Positions 18,087-26,087 of a stretch of DNA of 64,000 nucleotides are shown piece after piece. How positions within the stretch are numbered: the first letter of the stretch is position 1; every line of letters begins with the position of its first letter. The position numbers were made by a program, and so were the translations under genes. This stretch comes from Desulfovibrio sp. UCD-KL4C (GTDB taxonomy: Bacteria > Desulfobacterota > Desulfovibrionia > Desulfovibrionales > Desulfovibrionaceae). The DNA is taken from positions 558,001 to 622,000 of the forward strand of contig NZ_VCNC01000002.1 in assembly GCF_006210265.1 (NCBI RefSeq). Reading direction: 5' to 3'. The notes beneath the pieces were generated by a model. The model saw nothing but the letters and a program-made list of their open reading frames with translations. It was not told the DNA's origin and searched no databases.

Positions 18087-19678
18087 GCGCCACCAGTGCC
18101 GGAAGAAGCTTCACTTTTCAGAAGCGGGAACAAAATAACTTCACGGATAGATGCACTGTCAGTAAGCAACATAACCAATCTATCGATCCCTATCCCCTGG
18201 CCTGCGGCTGGAGGCATTCCGTACTCAAGGGCACGAACATAATCCTCATCCATATTATGAGCTTCATCGTCACCGGCTTCTTTTTCTTCAACCTGTTCCA
18301 TGAATCTACAACGCTGATCAACAGGGTCATTTAATTCAGAAAATGCATTGGAAAGTTCACGCCCGCAAACAAAAAGTTCAAATCGGTCAGTAAGGTTTGG
18401 ATTTTCTTCATTTCTTCTTGAAAGAGGAGAAATTTCCGTAGGATAATGATAAATAAAATGAGGCTGAATCAGCTTAGGTTCAACAAGTAAGTCAAAGAGT
18501 TTCGCTTGAAGCTTACCTAGTTTTTCACCCTCAGTGGCTTTTTCGCCTAGATTCTTAACCAATTCCGTACATTTATCATAGTCAGAATAGATTTCAGGAG
18601 AAACATCACCTATTTTTTCAAGAGAATCATGGAACGATACCCGCTTCCATTCACCAGGGGTCAAATCAATAACTTCTCCCTGATAGGTAACTTTAGTATC
18701 ACCGTTAACGGCTTTACATATCTTAGAAATCATATCTTCAGTAAGATCCATGAGGTCCACATAATTTGCATATGCCCAGTAGAATTCAAGCATTGTGAAT
18801 TCTGGGTTATGGCGAGTGGAAATTCCCTCATTTCTAAAACTGCGATTAATTTCATAAACTCTTTCAAAACCACCAACAAGCAAACGTTTAAGATAAAGCT
18901 CAGGAGCAATACGCAAGTAAAGCTTCATATCGAGTGCATTGTGATGTGTTTCAAATGGTTTTGCCGCAGCTCCTCCAGGAATTGACTGCATCATAGGAGT
19001 TTCCACTTCCATGAAGCCCATATTATCAAGGTAATTCCTTATAGAGCGGACAATCAGCGTCCTCTTCTGGAAAATCTCACGTGCTTTAGGCGTAACGATC
19101 AGGTCAACATAACGTTGACGATATCTGGTCTCTACATCCTTAAGTCCGTGATACTTTTCAGGAAGCGGACGCATGGATTTAGTGATAAGAGTAACAGCAG
19201 TAGCTTTCAGGGTTAACTCATCAGTTTTTGTTCTGAATAGTTCTCCTTCAACTCCGACGATGTCACCGATATCGAATTTTTTAAAAATTTTATACAGATC
19301 AGCACCAAGGTCGTCCTTTGCAGCATAAACCTGAATCCTACCGCTAGGATCCTGAAGGTGAAAAAATGCGACTTTACCGAAGGAACGCAGAGTTAAAACC
19401 CTACCTGCCATCTTAAACTTCTTGCCAAGAGTTTCAAGCTCTTCGGCAGGAGTTTTGTCGTAATTGTCCCAAATGAATGAAACATCTGTATCTTTACTGA
19501 AGTCGTTAGGATAAAGCTTCACACCCTCATCAAGAAGGGTACAAGCCTTTTCTACACGATTCTTCAGAACCTGATTAAGTTCGTTCTGAGCTTGCAGAGC
19601 CTCAAGCAGAGGCATAAATGATGCCACATGCTCTGATTTGGTTGCCAGCTTTATTTGCTTCTTTTTGTTGCCGCTCAA
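18083..19678 (-). CDS. lysS: Lysyl-tRNA synthetase, class II
   Basis: First gene of the envelope operon. The N-terminal OB fold for tRNA anticodon binding (about 85-190) is followed by the class II catalytic core: motif 2 (FRNEGISTRHNPEFTMLEFYWAY) and motif 3 (GQGIGIDRLVML) are clear. The start is ambiguous. The TTG at 19678 (531 residues) has GGAG at suitable distance and gives a Lys-rich N-terminus. An ATG at 19615 gives 510 residues, closer to the family norm, but has no clear Shine-Dalgarno. lysS at the head of lol/bam/lpx genes ties envelope synthesis to growth-related expression. Confidence 0.95.
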   Translation of the reverse strand: MSGNKKKQIKLATKSEHVASFMPLLEALQAQNELNQVLKNRVEKACTLLDEGVKLYPNDFSKDTDVSFIWDNYDKTPAEELETLGKKFKMAGRVLTLRSFGKVAFFHLQDPSGRIQVYAAKDDLGADLYKIFKKFDIGDIVGVEGELFRTKTDELTLKATAVTLITKSMRPLPEKYHGLKDVETRYRQRYVDLIVTPKAREIFQKRTLIVRSIRNYLDNMGFMEVETPMMQSIPGGAAAKPFETHHNALDMKLYLRIAPELYLKRLLVGGFERVYEINRSFRNEGISTRHNPEFTMLEFYWAYANYVDLMDLTEDMISKICKAVNGDTKVTYQGEVIDLTPGEWKRVSFHDSLEKIGDVSPEIYSDYDKCTELVKNLGEKATEGEKLGKLQAKLFDLLVEPKLIQPHFIYHYPTEISPLSRRNEENPNLTDRFELFVCGRELSNAFSELNDPVDQRCRFMEQVEEKEAGDDEAHNMDEDYVRALEYGMPPAAGQGIGIDRLVMLLTDSASIREVILFPLLKSEASSGTGGA

Positions 19679-19817
19679 CTTATTAATTCTCCATAACCGA
19701 ATAAAGTCTAGAAAAATACGAGATCCGTTGTCTGCCTAAGCTAATTACCCTTTGTCGTCAAGAAAGTACATGTTTTATACACCTATACCCCTGACAAATT
19801 TTTTTTTAAAAAAAGGT

Positions 19818-19846
19818 TTGACAAGTCTCAATCGAATGCGTAGAAC
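19818..19846 (+). promoter_or_regulatory. Sigma-70 promoter of the first tRNA-Asn gene
   Basis: TTGACA, a 17-bp spacer and TAGAAC. The predicted start is about 33 bp before the mature tRNA. Confidence 0.7.
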
Positions 19847-19885
19847 CCATTCTCGTTGCTGCAGAGAACTGCACAGCATTTTTAT

Positions 19886-19961
19886 TCCTCGGTGGCTCAA
19901 TCGGCAGAGCGGGTGACTGTTAATCACTAGGTTGGGGGTTCAAGTCCCTCCCGGGGAGCCA
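19886..19961 (+). tRNA. tRNA-Asn (anticodon GTT), first copy
   Basis: A 76-nt cloverleaf. The acceptor stem TCCTCGG pairs with CCGGGGA (one T-G pair), and the CCA end is encoded. The anticodon loop CTGTTAA holds GTT, reading Asn codons AAC/AAU. The T arm GGGGGTTCAAGTCCCTC is normal. Identical in sequence to the copy at 20182. Confidence 0.97.
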
Positions 19962-19970
19962 GATTTCAAT

Positions 19971-19998
19971 AAGGCTGTTTTCGAAAGAAAACAGCCTT
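19971..19998 (+). terminator. Terminator of the first tRNA-Asn gene
   Basis: A 12-bp stem closed by a GAAA tetraloop (AAGGCTGTTTTC-GAAA-GAAAACAGCCTT), followed by TT. The same hairpin follows the second copy. Confidence 0.85.
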
Positions 19999-20115
19999 TT
20001 CTGTTAGTGCTAACGTTCAATATTTTTTTGCTCTTTCTCTTTTTTAATTAGTATCATTATATATAGATGTACTAAATTTAATTTAACTTTTTTTTAAATT
20101 AACTACAAAAAATGT

Positions 20116-20144
20116 TTGACATCTTCGGGCCAAGTCCGTAGATA
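20116..20144 (+). promoter_or_regulatory. Sigma-70 promoter of the second tRNA-Asn gene
   Basis: TTGACA, a 17-bp spacer and TAGATA. The predicted start is about 30 bp before the mature tRNA. The spacer sequence differs from that of the first copy although the elements match. Confidence 0.7.
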
Positions 20145-20181
20145 TCTTTTCGTCGCGACGGGAAACGGTCGCAGTTAATAT

Positions 20182-20257
20182 TCCTCGGTGGCTCAATCGG
20201 CAGAGCGGGTGACTGTTAATCACTAGGTTGGGGGTTCAAGTCCCTCCCGGGGAGCCA
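20182..20257 (+). tRNA. tRNA-Asn (anticodon GTT), second identical copy
   Basis: 76 nt, identical to the tRNA at 19886, CCA encoded. The identity continues through the downstream hairpin with only a few changes, whereas the sequence between the two units differs. This is a tandem duplication with individually kept promoters. Confidence 0.97.
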
Positions 20258-20266
20258 GATTACAAC

Positions 20267-20294
20267 AAGGCTGTTTTCGAAAGAAAACAGCCTT
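20267..20294 (+). terminator. Terminator of the second tRNA-Asn gene
   Basis: Same 12-bp, GAAA-looped hairpin as after the first copy, followed by TTCTGTTTTTT. Confidence 0.87.
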
Positions 20295-20371
20295 TTCTGT
20301 TTTTTAATCCAACACTTACAAGATAAACTTCATTTCTTTTAAAATCCATATCCATACGCTATAATAAAGCT

Positions 20372-20785
20372 ATGAACACCCTATCCTCACGATTAACTGC
20401 ATTAAAAACATCTACAACCGCTACCGCCCCCATTATCGAGGATTTAAATGATGAATCTAAGCTTAATGAGGTACAATATGAAAAATTTATTATCTGCAGA
20501 CAATACTCTCACCAACTTACCAAGCCAACTTTGGCAATAAGCATAAACAACTCTCACGAGCATGCTTTCTTAAACCCGTATGGTCATATTTTTCAGCTTA
20601 AATGTTTTTCACATGTTTTTGGATGCTTGATAAATGGAACTCCTTCATTCGAATTCACATGGTTTTCAGGATACTCGTGGCAAATTGCTATCTGTAAAAA
20701 ATGTTTTTCTCATTTAGGCTGGAAATTCACTTCCGATTCTAATTCATTTTTCGGACTTATAAAAAATAAAATTACAATTCAATAA
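20372..20785 (+). CDS. Small CULT-domain protein (cereblon thalidomide-binding-domain fold)
   Basis: 137 residues, no signal peptide, cytoplasmic. Residues about 38-135 match the CULT domain known from cereblon and from bacterial single-domain proteins. The three cage tryptophans are present with exactly the human spacing (Trp97, Trp103, Trp117 for human W380, W386, W400) in FTWFSGYSW and HLGWKF. The zinc pair Cys108/Cys111 (CKKC) and the LNPYG loop (Asn68 for human N351) are kept. The first zinc knuckle is degenerate: Cys42 is present but the partner three residues on is Tyr45. Human H378 is Phe95. Bacterial CULT proteins bind cyclic imides and uridine-like ligands in vitro; the natural ligand is unknown. 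It lies alone between the tRNA pair and pyk. Only a weak Shine-Dalgarno is visible. Confidence 0.85.
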   Translation: MNTLSSRLTALKTSTTATAPIIEDLNDESKLNEVQYEKFIICRQYSHQLTKPTLAISINNSHEHAFLNPYGHIFQLKCFSHVFGCLINGTPSFEFTWFSGYSWQIAICKKCFSHLGWKFTSDSNSFFGLIKNKITIQ

Positions 20786-20795
20786 TAACCAAAAA

Positions 20796-20832
20796 AAAGC
20801 CACCCCGAACAAAATATGATCGGAGTGGCTTT
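20796..20832. terminator. Convergent terminator between the CULT gene and pyk
   Basis: A 14-bp stem with one mismatch (AAAAGCCACCCCGA opposite TCGGAGTGGCTTT) and an 11-nt loop. The A tract on the left gives Ts for minus-strand transcripts. Confidence 0.75.
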
Positions 20833-20866
20833 GATTTCAATTTGTAATTACTTATTTTAATAAAAT

Positions 20867-22288
20867 CTATTTGTAGTACAACTTAATTTCGTTGGTTTTA
20901 GATACAGTCTGTCCAGGGGTTGGCTGACCTGAAACAAGAATGTACCCTGCTCCTCTAGGAAAATCTTTGTTTTCTTCAAGGTAATTTTCAAGGCGAGCTC
21001 TATGCCCTAGAATTGTTGTATCGGTTAAAACTGGAGTTGTCCCCCAGAAGAAGTTCAAATATGCGAGAACCCTTTTATCTAGTGTCAGACAATGAATAGG
21101 CTGTCCTGGCCTACGACTACAAAGCACTTTTGCAGACGCTCCGCTACTGGAGTGGCAAAGAATAGCCGGACTATCAATATTATCTGCAAGCAAACAAGCA
21201 GAATAACTTAAATATTTAATTGGATTGGTTTCTTTTGCAGGCAGATAAGGACCATCAGCTCTTTCAAGATAATACGGTTCAGTGGCTTCTGCAATCTCAC
21301 GAATAAAACCTACAGCCTCAGCAGGATAATCCCCTACAGCTGTTTCTTCGGAAAGCATACAACAATCAGCTCCATCCATAATAGCGTTTGCTACGTCATT
21401 AGCTTCCGCACGAGTAGGAATCGGATTCTTAACCATTGAAAGTAACATCTGAGTTGCAACAATAACAGGCTTCTGCGCATGACGGCATGCTCTGATCAGT
21501 TTTTTCTGAATAACAGGAACAGAAGATAGCTTGCATTCAAGGCCTAAATCTCCACGCGCGACCATGATAACATCGGCGACCTCTAAAATTTCTTCTATAT
21601 TATCGACAGCATTCTGCCGTTCAATTTTAGCAACAACAGGGAGCATTGCTCCATGCTTCTGCATTTCAGCTTTAACATCTTCGACATCCTTAGGAGTCTG
21701 AACAAATGACATCGCTATTGAATCAAGACCTATCTCAATTGCACCGATAAGGTCGACCCTGTCTTTTTCCGTAAAGGCAGCTAAAGCCAGGTTCTTACCG
21801 GGAAATGCAATCCCTTTGCGCGAAGATAAGATTCCAGCATTTTGGGCCTGAAGTTTATAAAGCTTATCTTTAATAATTGTTTCTGTAACTACAAACTGCA
21901 AAACGCCATCGCTTAACGAAACAAGCATTCCGTCTTCAAGGCCTTCAAGTAAAACAGGTTGATCAAGGGGAATAAACGGGCAGTCAGTATACTTTTCACT
22001 CTCCTCAGACAGCCCAAGGTAGACACCTGCATCCTGTCCGATTTCAAGAGGCGCACCTGCAATTACACCAACTCTGATTTTAGGCCCGCATAAATCGCCC
22101 ATGATAGTAAGAGGTATTCCAAGCTCTACTTCCACTTCCCGGATCATTTTAACAACAGGCCGGAAACTTTCAGAGTCAGAATGAGAAAAATTTAAACGTA
22201 AAATTCTTACTCCATTAAGAACCATTTTACGTATAGTCTCAATACTTCCAGAGGCTGGGCCTAATGTAGCGATAACTTTTGTTCTCAT
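20867..22288 (-). CDS. pyk: Pyruvate kinase
   Basis: 473 residues, normal length. Converts phosphoenolpyruvate and ADP to pyruvate and ATP. The N-terminal RTKVIATLGPAS motif, the catalytic-barrel segment VDNIEEILEVADVIMVARGDLGLE, the K+ and PEP-binding region LRLNFSHS, and the active-site helix PVIVATQMLLSMVKNPIPTRAEANDVANA are visible. The C-terminal domain is normal. GAGGATAG precedes the ATG. It is a single-gene unit, convergent with the CULT gene. Confidence 0.96.
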   Translation of the reverse strand: MRTKVIATLGPASGSIETIRKMVLNGVRILRLNFSHSDSESFRPVVKMIREVEVELGIPLTIMGDLCGPKIRVGVIAGAPLEIGQDAGVYLGLSEESEKYTDCPFIPLDQPVLLEGLEDGMLVSLSDGVLQFVVTETIIKDKLYKLQAQNAGILSSRKGIAFPGKNLALAAFTEKDRVDLIGAIEIGLDSIAMSFVQTPKDVEDVKAEMQKHGAMLPVVAKIERQNAVDNIEEILEVADVIMVARGDLGLECKLSSVPVIQKKLIRACRHAQKPVIVATQMLLSMVKNPIPTRAEANDVANAIMDGADCCMLSEETAVGDYPAEAVGFIREIAEATEPYYLERADGPYLPAKETNPIKYLSYSACLLADNIDSPAILCHSSSGASAKVLCSRRPGQPIHCLTLDKRVLAYLNFFWGTTPVLTDTTILGHRARLENYLEENKDFPRGAGYILVSGQPTPGQTVSKTNEIKLYYK

Positions 22289-22542
22289 ATTACTATCCTC
22301 ACTGGTTTATATATTTCAAAGAAAAGACTTCTTTCAGACTGATATATTTTATTTTAAAAAACAGACAATAAGACATTGATTTAGTCAACACGAATACTTA
22401 GTATCATAGACCATAATAAAAAAATGTCTACTATGTTAATTTATTGCTTCGATTTCTTGCCAAGGTCACTTTCTTTAGTTTAAAGAAGCTTTTGCCTGTT
22501 CATGCAGAGCATAAAAATTAAAATCTAACAGTGGAGAATTTG

Positions 22543-23019
22543 ATGTTTAAGAAAACACTAACATTTGTTGCACTTATTGCTATCTCAGCTTTTCTAGTTG
22601 GCTGTCAACAGCAGGACTCAAAAGGAGCTAAAGTCGGCTTCGTAGATACTGGCAAAGTATTCAAAGAATGCAAAGCAGGTGTTGAGGGAATGGCTTACCT
22701 CAAAAAAGAAAGCGAAGACTTCCAGTCCACTTTCAAAGATATGCAGAAAGAACTTGCAGGAAACCAGACTAAAGCTAATTCTGCAAAATTCCAGGCAGCT
22801 CTTAGCGAATATCAGACCAAAATGGGCGCTGAACAGAACCGCATTGTAGGCGCACTTAACGACGGATTCACTAAAGCCGTTGACGAATATCGCAAGGAGA
22901 ATGGACTGGACGCAGTGTTCTCCGTAGAATCAGCTGTAAGCTTTGATGAAAAATCTGACATCAGCGCTGCAATCATTGAATCAATGAATAAAATGGACAT
23001 TAAAATCAAAGCTGAGTAG
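22543..23019 (+). CDS. OmpH/Skp-like lipoprotein
   Basis: 158 residues from the ATG at 22543, with GTGGAG upstream. A GTG at 22531 is also in frame but is the likely ribosome-binding site itself. The N-terminal lipoprotein signal ends in the lipobox LVGC (Cys21). The mature part follows the OmpH/Skp pattern (KVGFVDTGKVFKECKAG, then a coiled coil about 55-120, then DISAAIIESMNKM). It is a second Skp-like protein besides the one in the bam/lpx operon, but membrane-anchored. Asp-Ser after Cys is not a plain inner-membrane retention signal. Probably a periplasmic chaperone or envelope factor. Confidence 0.8.
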   Translation: MFKKTLTFVALIAISAFLVGCQQQDSKGAKVGFVDTGKVFKECKAGVEGMAYLKKESEDFQSTFKDMQKELAGNQTKANSAKFQAALSEYQTKMGAEQNRIVGALNDGFTKAVDEYRKENGLDAVFSVESAVSFDEKSDISAAIIESMNKMDIKIKAE

Positions 23020-23047
23020 TTAAACAGACTACCACCTTTATTCGATC

Positions 23048-23091
23048 AAAAAGAATCTCCTTTGCTTTTTAGGGTAAAGGAGATTCTTTTT
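23048..23091 (+). terminator. Strong intrinsic terminator of the Skp-like lipoprotein gene
   Basis: A perfect 16-bp stem (AAAAAGAATCTCCTTT with its complement), a 12-nt loop and a long T tract to 23095. Confidence 0.9.
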
Positions 23092-23272
23092 TTTTAAACT
23101 ATTCTGTTACATTTCAAGTCTACTACTTGCTTTTTAAACAGTCTCGGACAATTATTCTTTTAGAATAAATTTACTTGAATTCAACTTAATACAGACGCAA
23201 CCCTCTCAGCATCTCTTGCAAAGAGTGAAGAAAGATATTCAGATTCACAGGTAAAAGACCGGAGAACTACTA

Positions 23273-24415
23273 ATGAAAAATTTAAAACTTCCTATTATCA
23301 TCTTCGTAATTGTGTTTGTCATTTCTACCGCAGCATTCATTTTTTTTATAAACCGTGATTCAGAAAAAAATATAACTGACAAAGTCGATGCCCCGTCATG
23401 GATTCATGAAAACGGATCAAGCGGCAGACTGCCAATTTCAGCAAAAGTTGTAAACCAACCTGTCACGACTCAGCAAAATGCAACGGCAAACAATACCAGC
23501 ACGACTTCTAATGCCAACAATAATGCCCTTTCCAAATCACTAAACATCAAAAAGAATAAAACATCTAACCTTGCTGCAAAAGTGACTAAAATTAAAGACA
23601 GCATCATCACAAATCTTTTTCTTGAAAATCTCGCAGGATATGTAGCAGACAATTACCAGCCAACGAATTCCCTGCCCTATAATCCAGCACATGGATATAG
23701 TTCCGCATCTTTCAAAGGAATTAATACCTATTTCGGTTTAAATTTAATGGGGCTAATGCCTGAAGCTGATAATATTATTTCTGCCAGAAAATCCATATGG
23801 AAAAATATTCTTTCTCAAGGAATGCTTTCAAAGGAATACGAGAAATACCACGAATCATTTATGGATTTGATTGAAGAAAAAGGAATTACTGCTGAAAAAA
23901 AATTCGCTTTAGGTGAAGGCAGATCTGAAGTACGCTCATTCACAGCAAAAGAACGGGCTGAAATGTTCAGTGTCAGCGCCGCTCCTTTGCGCCACGTTGC
24001 AGCTGTCCTCACCTCGATTGCCGAAAATCCTGATATTATTCAGGCTATGGATGGATATATTAAAGCAGAAAAAAGGGTCGAAAGCGCAAACGCGGTATTT
24101 CAAAGTGAACTGGCAAAGTCTAATTATTCGCAATCTGTTGTAGCAAAGAACAAAGCATCCCACGCTGGTAAAATTTTGAAGGATGCGATTACTGTCAGAG
24201 AAAAAATTAAAGCCGGTATTTCGAACAAAATAAAAAGCTTCTGCACAGGTCCATGTGACACGCCTGAGGACTCTTTCTATATTGCCAAGTGGGTTTTTAG
24301 AAGGGCAAAAGGGAATCAAAGCAGGATTGAATCAATTCTATCTGGAAGCAAACTGTTATCTAAACTTGCAAATCAAATGGAAATCAGAGCCGAAGCAATC
24401 AGAAATAACATGTAG
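23273..24415 (+). CDS. Unknown membrane-anchored protein with Asn/Thr-rich linker
   Basis: 380 residues, not recognised. A single N-terminal membrane segment (about 6-27) is followed by a low-complexity Asn/Thr/Ser/Gln linker (about 60-98). The rest (about 105-380) is a mostly helical soluble domain with an aromatic stretch around 125-160 (Tyr/Asn/Pro) and a CTGPC motif near residue 325 that could be a disulfide. The topology suggests a periplasmic domain anchored in the inner membrane. CGGAGA precedes the ATG. It converges with the PAS kinase gene, ending 4 bp from its stop, without a terminator between them. Confidence 0.65.
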   Translation: MKNLKLPIIIFVIVFVISTAAFIFFINRDSEKNITDKVDAPSWIHENGSSGRLPISAKVVNQPVTTQQNATANNTSTTSNANNNALSKSLNIKKNKTSNLAAKVTKIKDSIITNLFLENLAGYVADNYQPTNSLPYNPAHGYSSASFKGINTYFGLNLMGLMPEADNIISARKSIWKNILSQGMLSKEYEKYHESFMDLIEEKGITAEKKFALGEGRSEVRSFTAKERAEMFSVSAAPLRHVAAVLTSIAENPDIIQAMDGYIKAEKRVESANAVFQSELAKSNYSQSVVAKNKASHAGKILKDAITVREKIKAGISNKIKSFCTGPCDTPEDSFYIAKWVFRRAKGNQSRIESILSGSKLLSKLANQMEIRAEAIRNNM

Positions 24416-24419
24416 TAAA

Positions 24420-26087
24420 TTATTCCAGCCCGAAGCACTGACTGGCAACAGGAAATTTAATTATAATTTTTGTTCCTAGCATCGGGCTGGTTTCGATAAC
24501 AAAGCTGCCTTTATGTTTTTGGGTAATAATAAAGTAAGAAACAAAAAGACCAAGCCCCGTACCTTCTCCGATTGCTTTTGTTGTAAAAAATGGCTCCAGA
24601 GCTTTCTTTTTTGTCTCAGCATCCATACCAGGACCATTATCTTCAATCTCAAGTCTTACATAATTTCCTACTCTTCTGATTCTTACATAAATTTTACCTA
24701 CTTTATTATCGCCTTCTTTTATTGCAGAAGTTATTGCCTGCGCTGAATTTTTAACCAGATTAATTAAAACTTGCTCAATCTCGGACGGTGCACAGTAGAT
24801 ATCAGGAACAGAGTCATCAAATTCACGGATTATCTGCACTCCCTTGTTCCCTTTTGTTTGATATAAATCATAACCGCTGGATGAAAGCTCAATCGCTGTA
24901 TTAACGATATCTGTAAGACTGGTGCAGTCCTGTTTACCACCGGTCTGTCTGCTGAACTGAAGCATATTAGCAACTATTTTAGCTGAACGCTCTCCTAGCT
25001 GCTGAATAGATTCAATTTTAGAGATAATTCCACGCTTAGTACAATATGCATAAATAGTATCAAAAGTTGTGCCGCATTCAAGCGCAACCTTCTGATTTAT
25101 TTCTAAATCTGATGAGAGCCTGCGTAACACATTCTGACTCCCCTGTAGAATTCCTCCCAGCGGGTTATTAATTTCATGAGCCATACCGGCTGCCAGCCCG
25201 CCAACAGTCATCATCTTCTCAGTTTGAACCATAACTTCTTCCATTCTGGTTCTATCTGTAATATTATCAATACGGATAACAGCTCCAGCCTCCCCTTCAC
25301 CTTTAAATGGAAAAACTACTATCTCAAAAAAGACTGTCCCCCCAGACTGTTCAACACAAAAAACTTCTGTTTTACCAGTTTCCTCATTTCGAATTGTACG
25401 CGATATAAGCTGTTTAAATTTCCTAATTTCAGGCATCACATCAAAAACATAGCATCCTAAAGCCTCTTTCTCCGCAACTCCTGTCCCCATTACCGCAGAG
25501 GCATTCCATAGAACAACCTTTGATTCTTCGTTAATTCCAACAAGAATAGACTGCATAGAATCAATCACATTCCCAAGATAATTACGAGTTTTCTGCAACT
25601 CCCTCTGATCTGCAAGCTTACGCGTTACATCACGAGCAACCATTACAAGATAGGGAGTACCACCAACCAAATGTACTCGCACTGTTATCTCAATAGGAAC
25701 ACGGACATCGTTTTTACCTAAAAGTTCAGTTAGAGAAATATCTTCATTTCGATGAAAAGTTGATGATGAACTTTCAGAACTGACGGCTCGCATAAGTTCG
25801 CATGTCTCTTTTGGAAATATAGAATCTGGAGAACTCGCTATCAGTTCTTCACGGGAATAATTGGTCTTTTTCAAAGCTGTTGCATTTACATCTGCAAAAC
25901 ACCATGAAGAAACATCCAAAACAAAGAAAGCATCGTTAGCATGCTCAACCAAAGCTCTAAATCGCTCAAGTTCATAGATCCGGTCACGCAGCTCCGGATA
26001 ATAACTTTTACGCATTGAGTTCTCGCCAAGCCCGATAAGCTTGTTACGAACTATTTCAGCCCCCTCTGGATTAGAACGCCGCTTCAT
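24420..26087 (-). CDS. PAS-domain histidine kinase coupled to the ErcA-like gene
   Basis: 555 residues, no membrane segments, so a cytoplasmic sensor. Two PAS domains (about 45-160 and 170-280) are followed by a HisKA domain with His304 (GMAHEINNPLGG) and a HATPase_c domain (about 420-545, with DNGPGMD and GTGLGL). No receiver or output domain is attached, and no response regulator gene is adjacent. The start overlaps the stop of the upstream iron-type dehydrogenase by 17 bp, so the two are translationally coupled. In Pseudomonas, ErcA and sensor kinases such as ErcS act together in control of alcohol oxidation; a similar sensor pair is inferred here. Confidence 0.85.
   Translation of the reverse strand: MKRRSNPEGAEIVRNKLIGLGENSMRKSYYPELRDRIYELERFRALVEHANDAFFVLDVSSWCFADVNATALKKTNYSREELIASSPDSIFPKETCELMRAVSSESSSSTFHRNEDISLTELLGKNDVRVPIEITVRVHLVGGTPYLVMVARDVTRKLADQRELQKTRNYLGNVIDSMQSILVGINEESKVVLWNASAVMGTGVAEKEALGCYVFDVMPEIRKFKQLISRTIRNEETGKTEVFCVEQSGGTVFFEIVVFPFKGEGEAGAVIRIDNITDRTRMEEVMVQTEKMMTVGGLAAGMAHEINNPLGGILQGSQNVLRRLSSDLEINQKVALECGTTFDTIYAYCTKRGIISKIESIQQLGERSAKIVANMLQFSRQTGGKQDCTSLTDIVNTAIELSSSGYDLYQTKGNKGVQIIREFDDSVPDIYCAPSEIEQVLINLVKNSAQAITSAIKEGDNKVGKIYVRIRRVGNYVRLEIEDNGPGMDAETKKKALEPFFTTKAIGEGTGLGLFVSYFIITQKHKGSFVIETSPMLGTKIIIKFPVASQCFGLE

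Noticed and set aside
19818-20371. tRNA pair as an attachment site of a mobile element
   Set aside because: No integrase, and the repeat is explained by duplication of the tRNA unit with its terminator.
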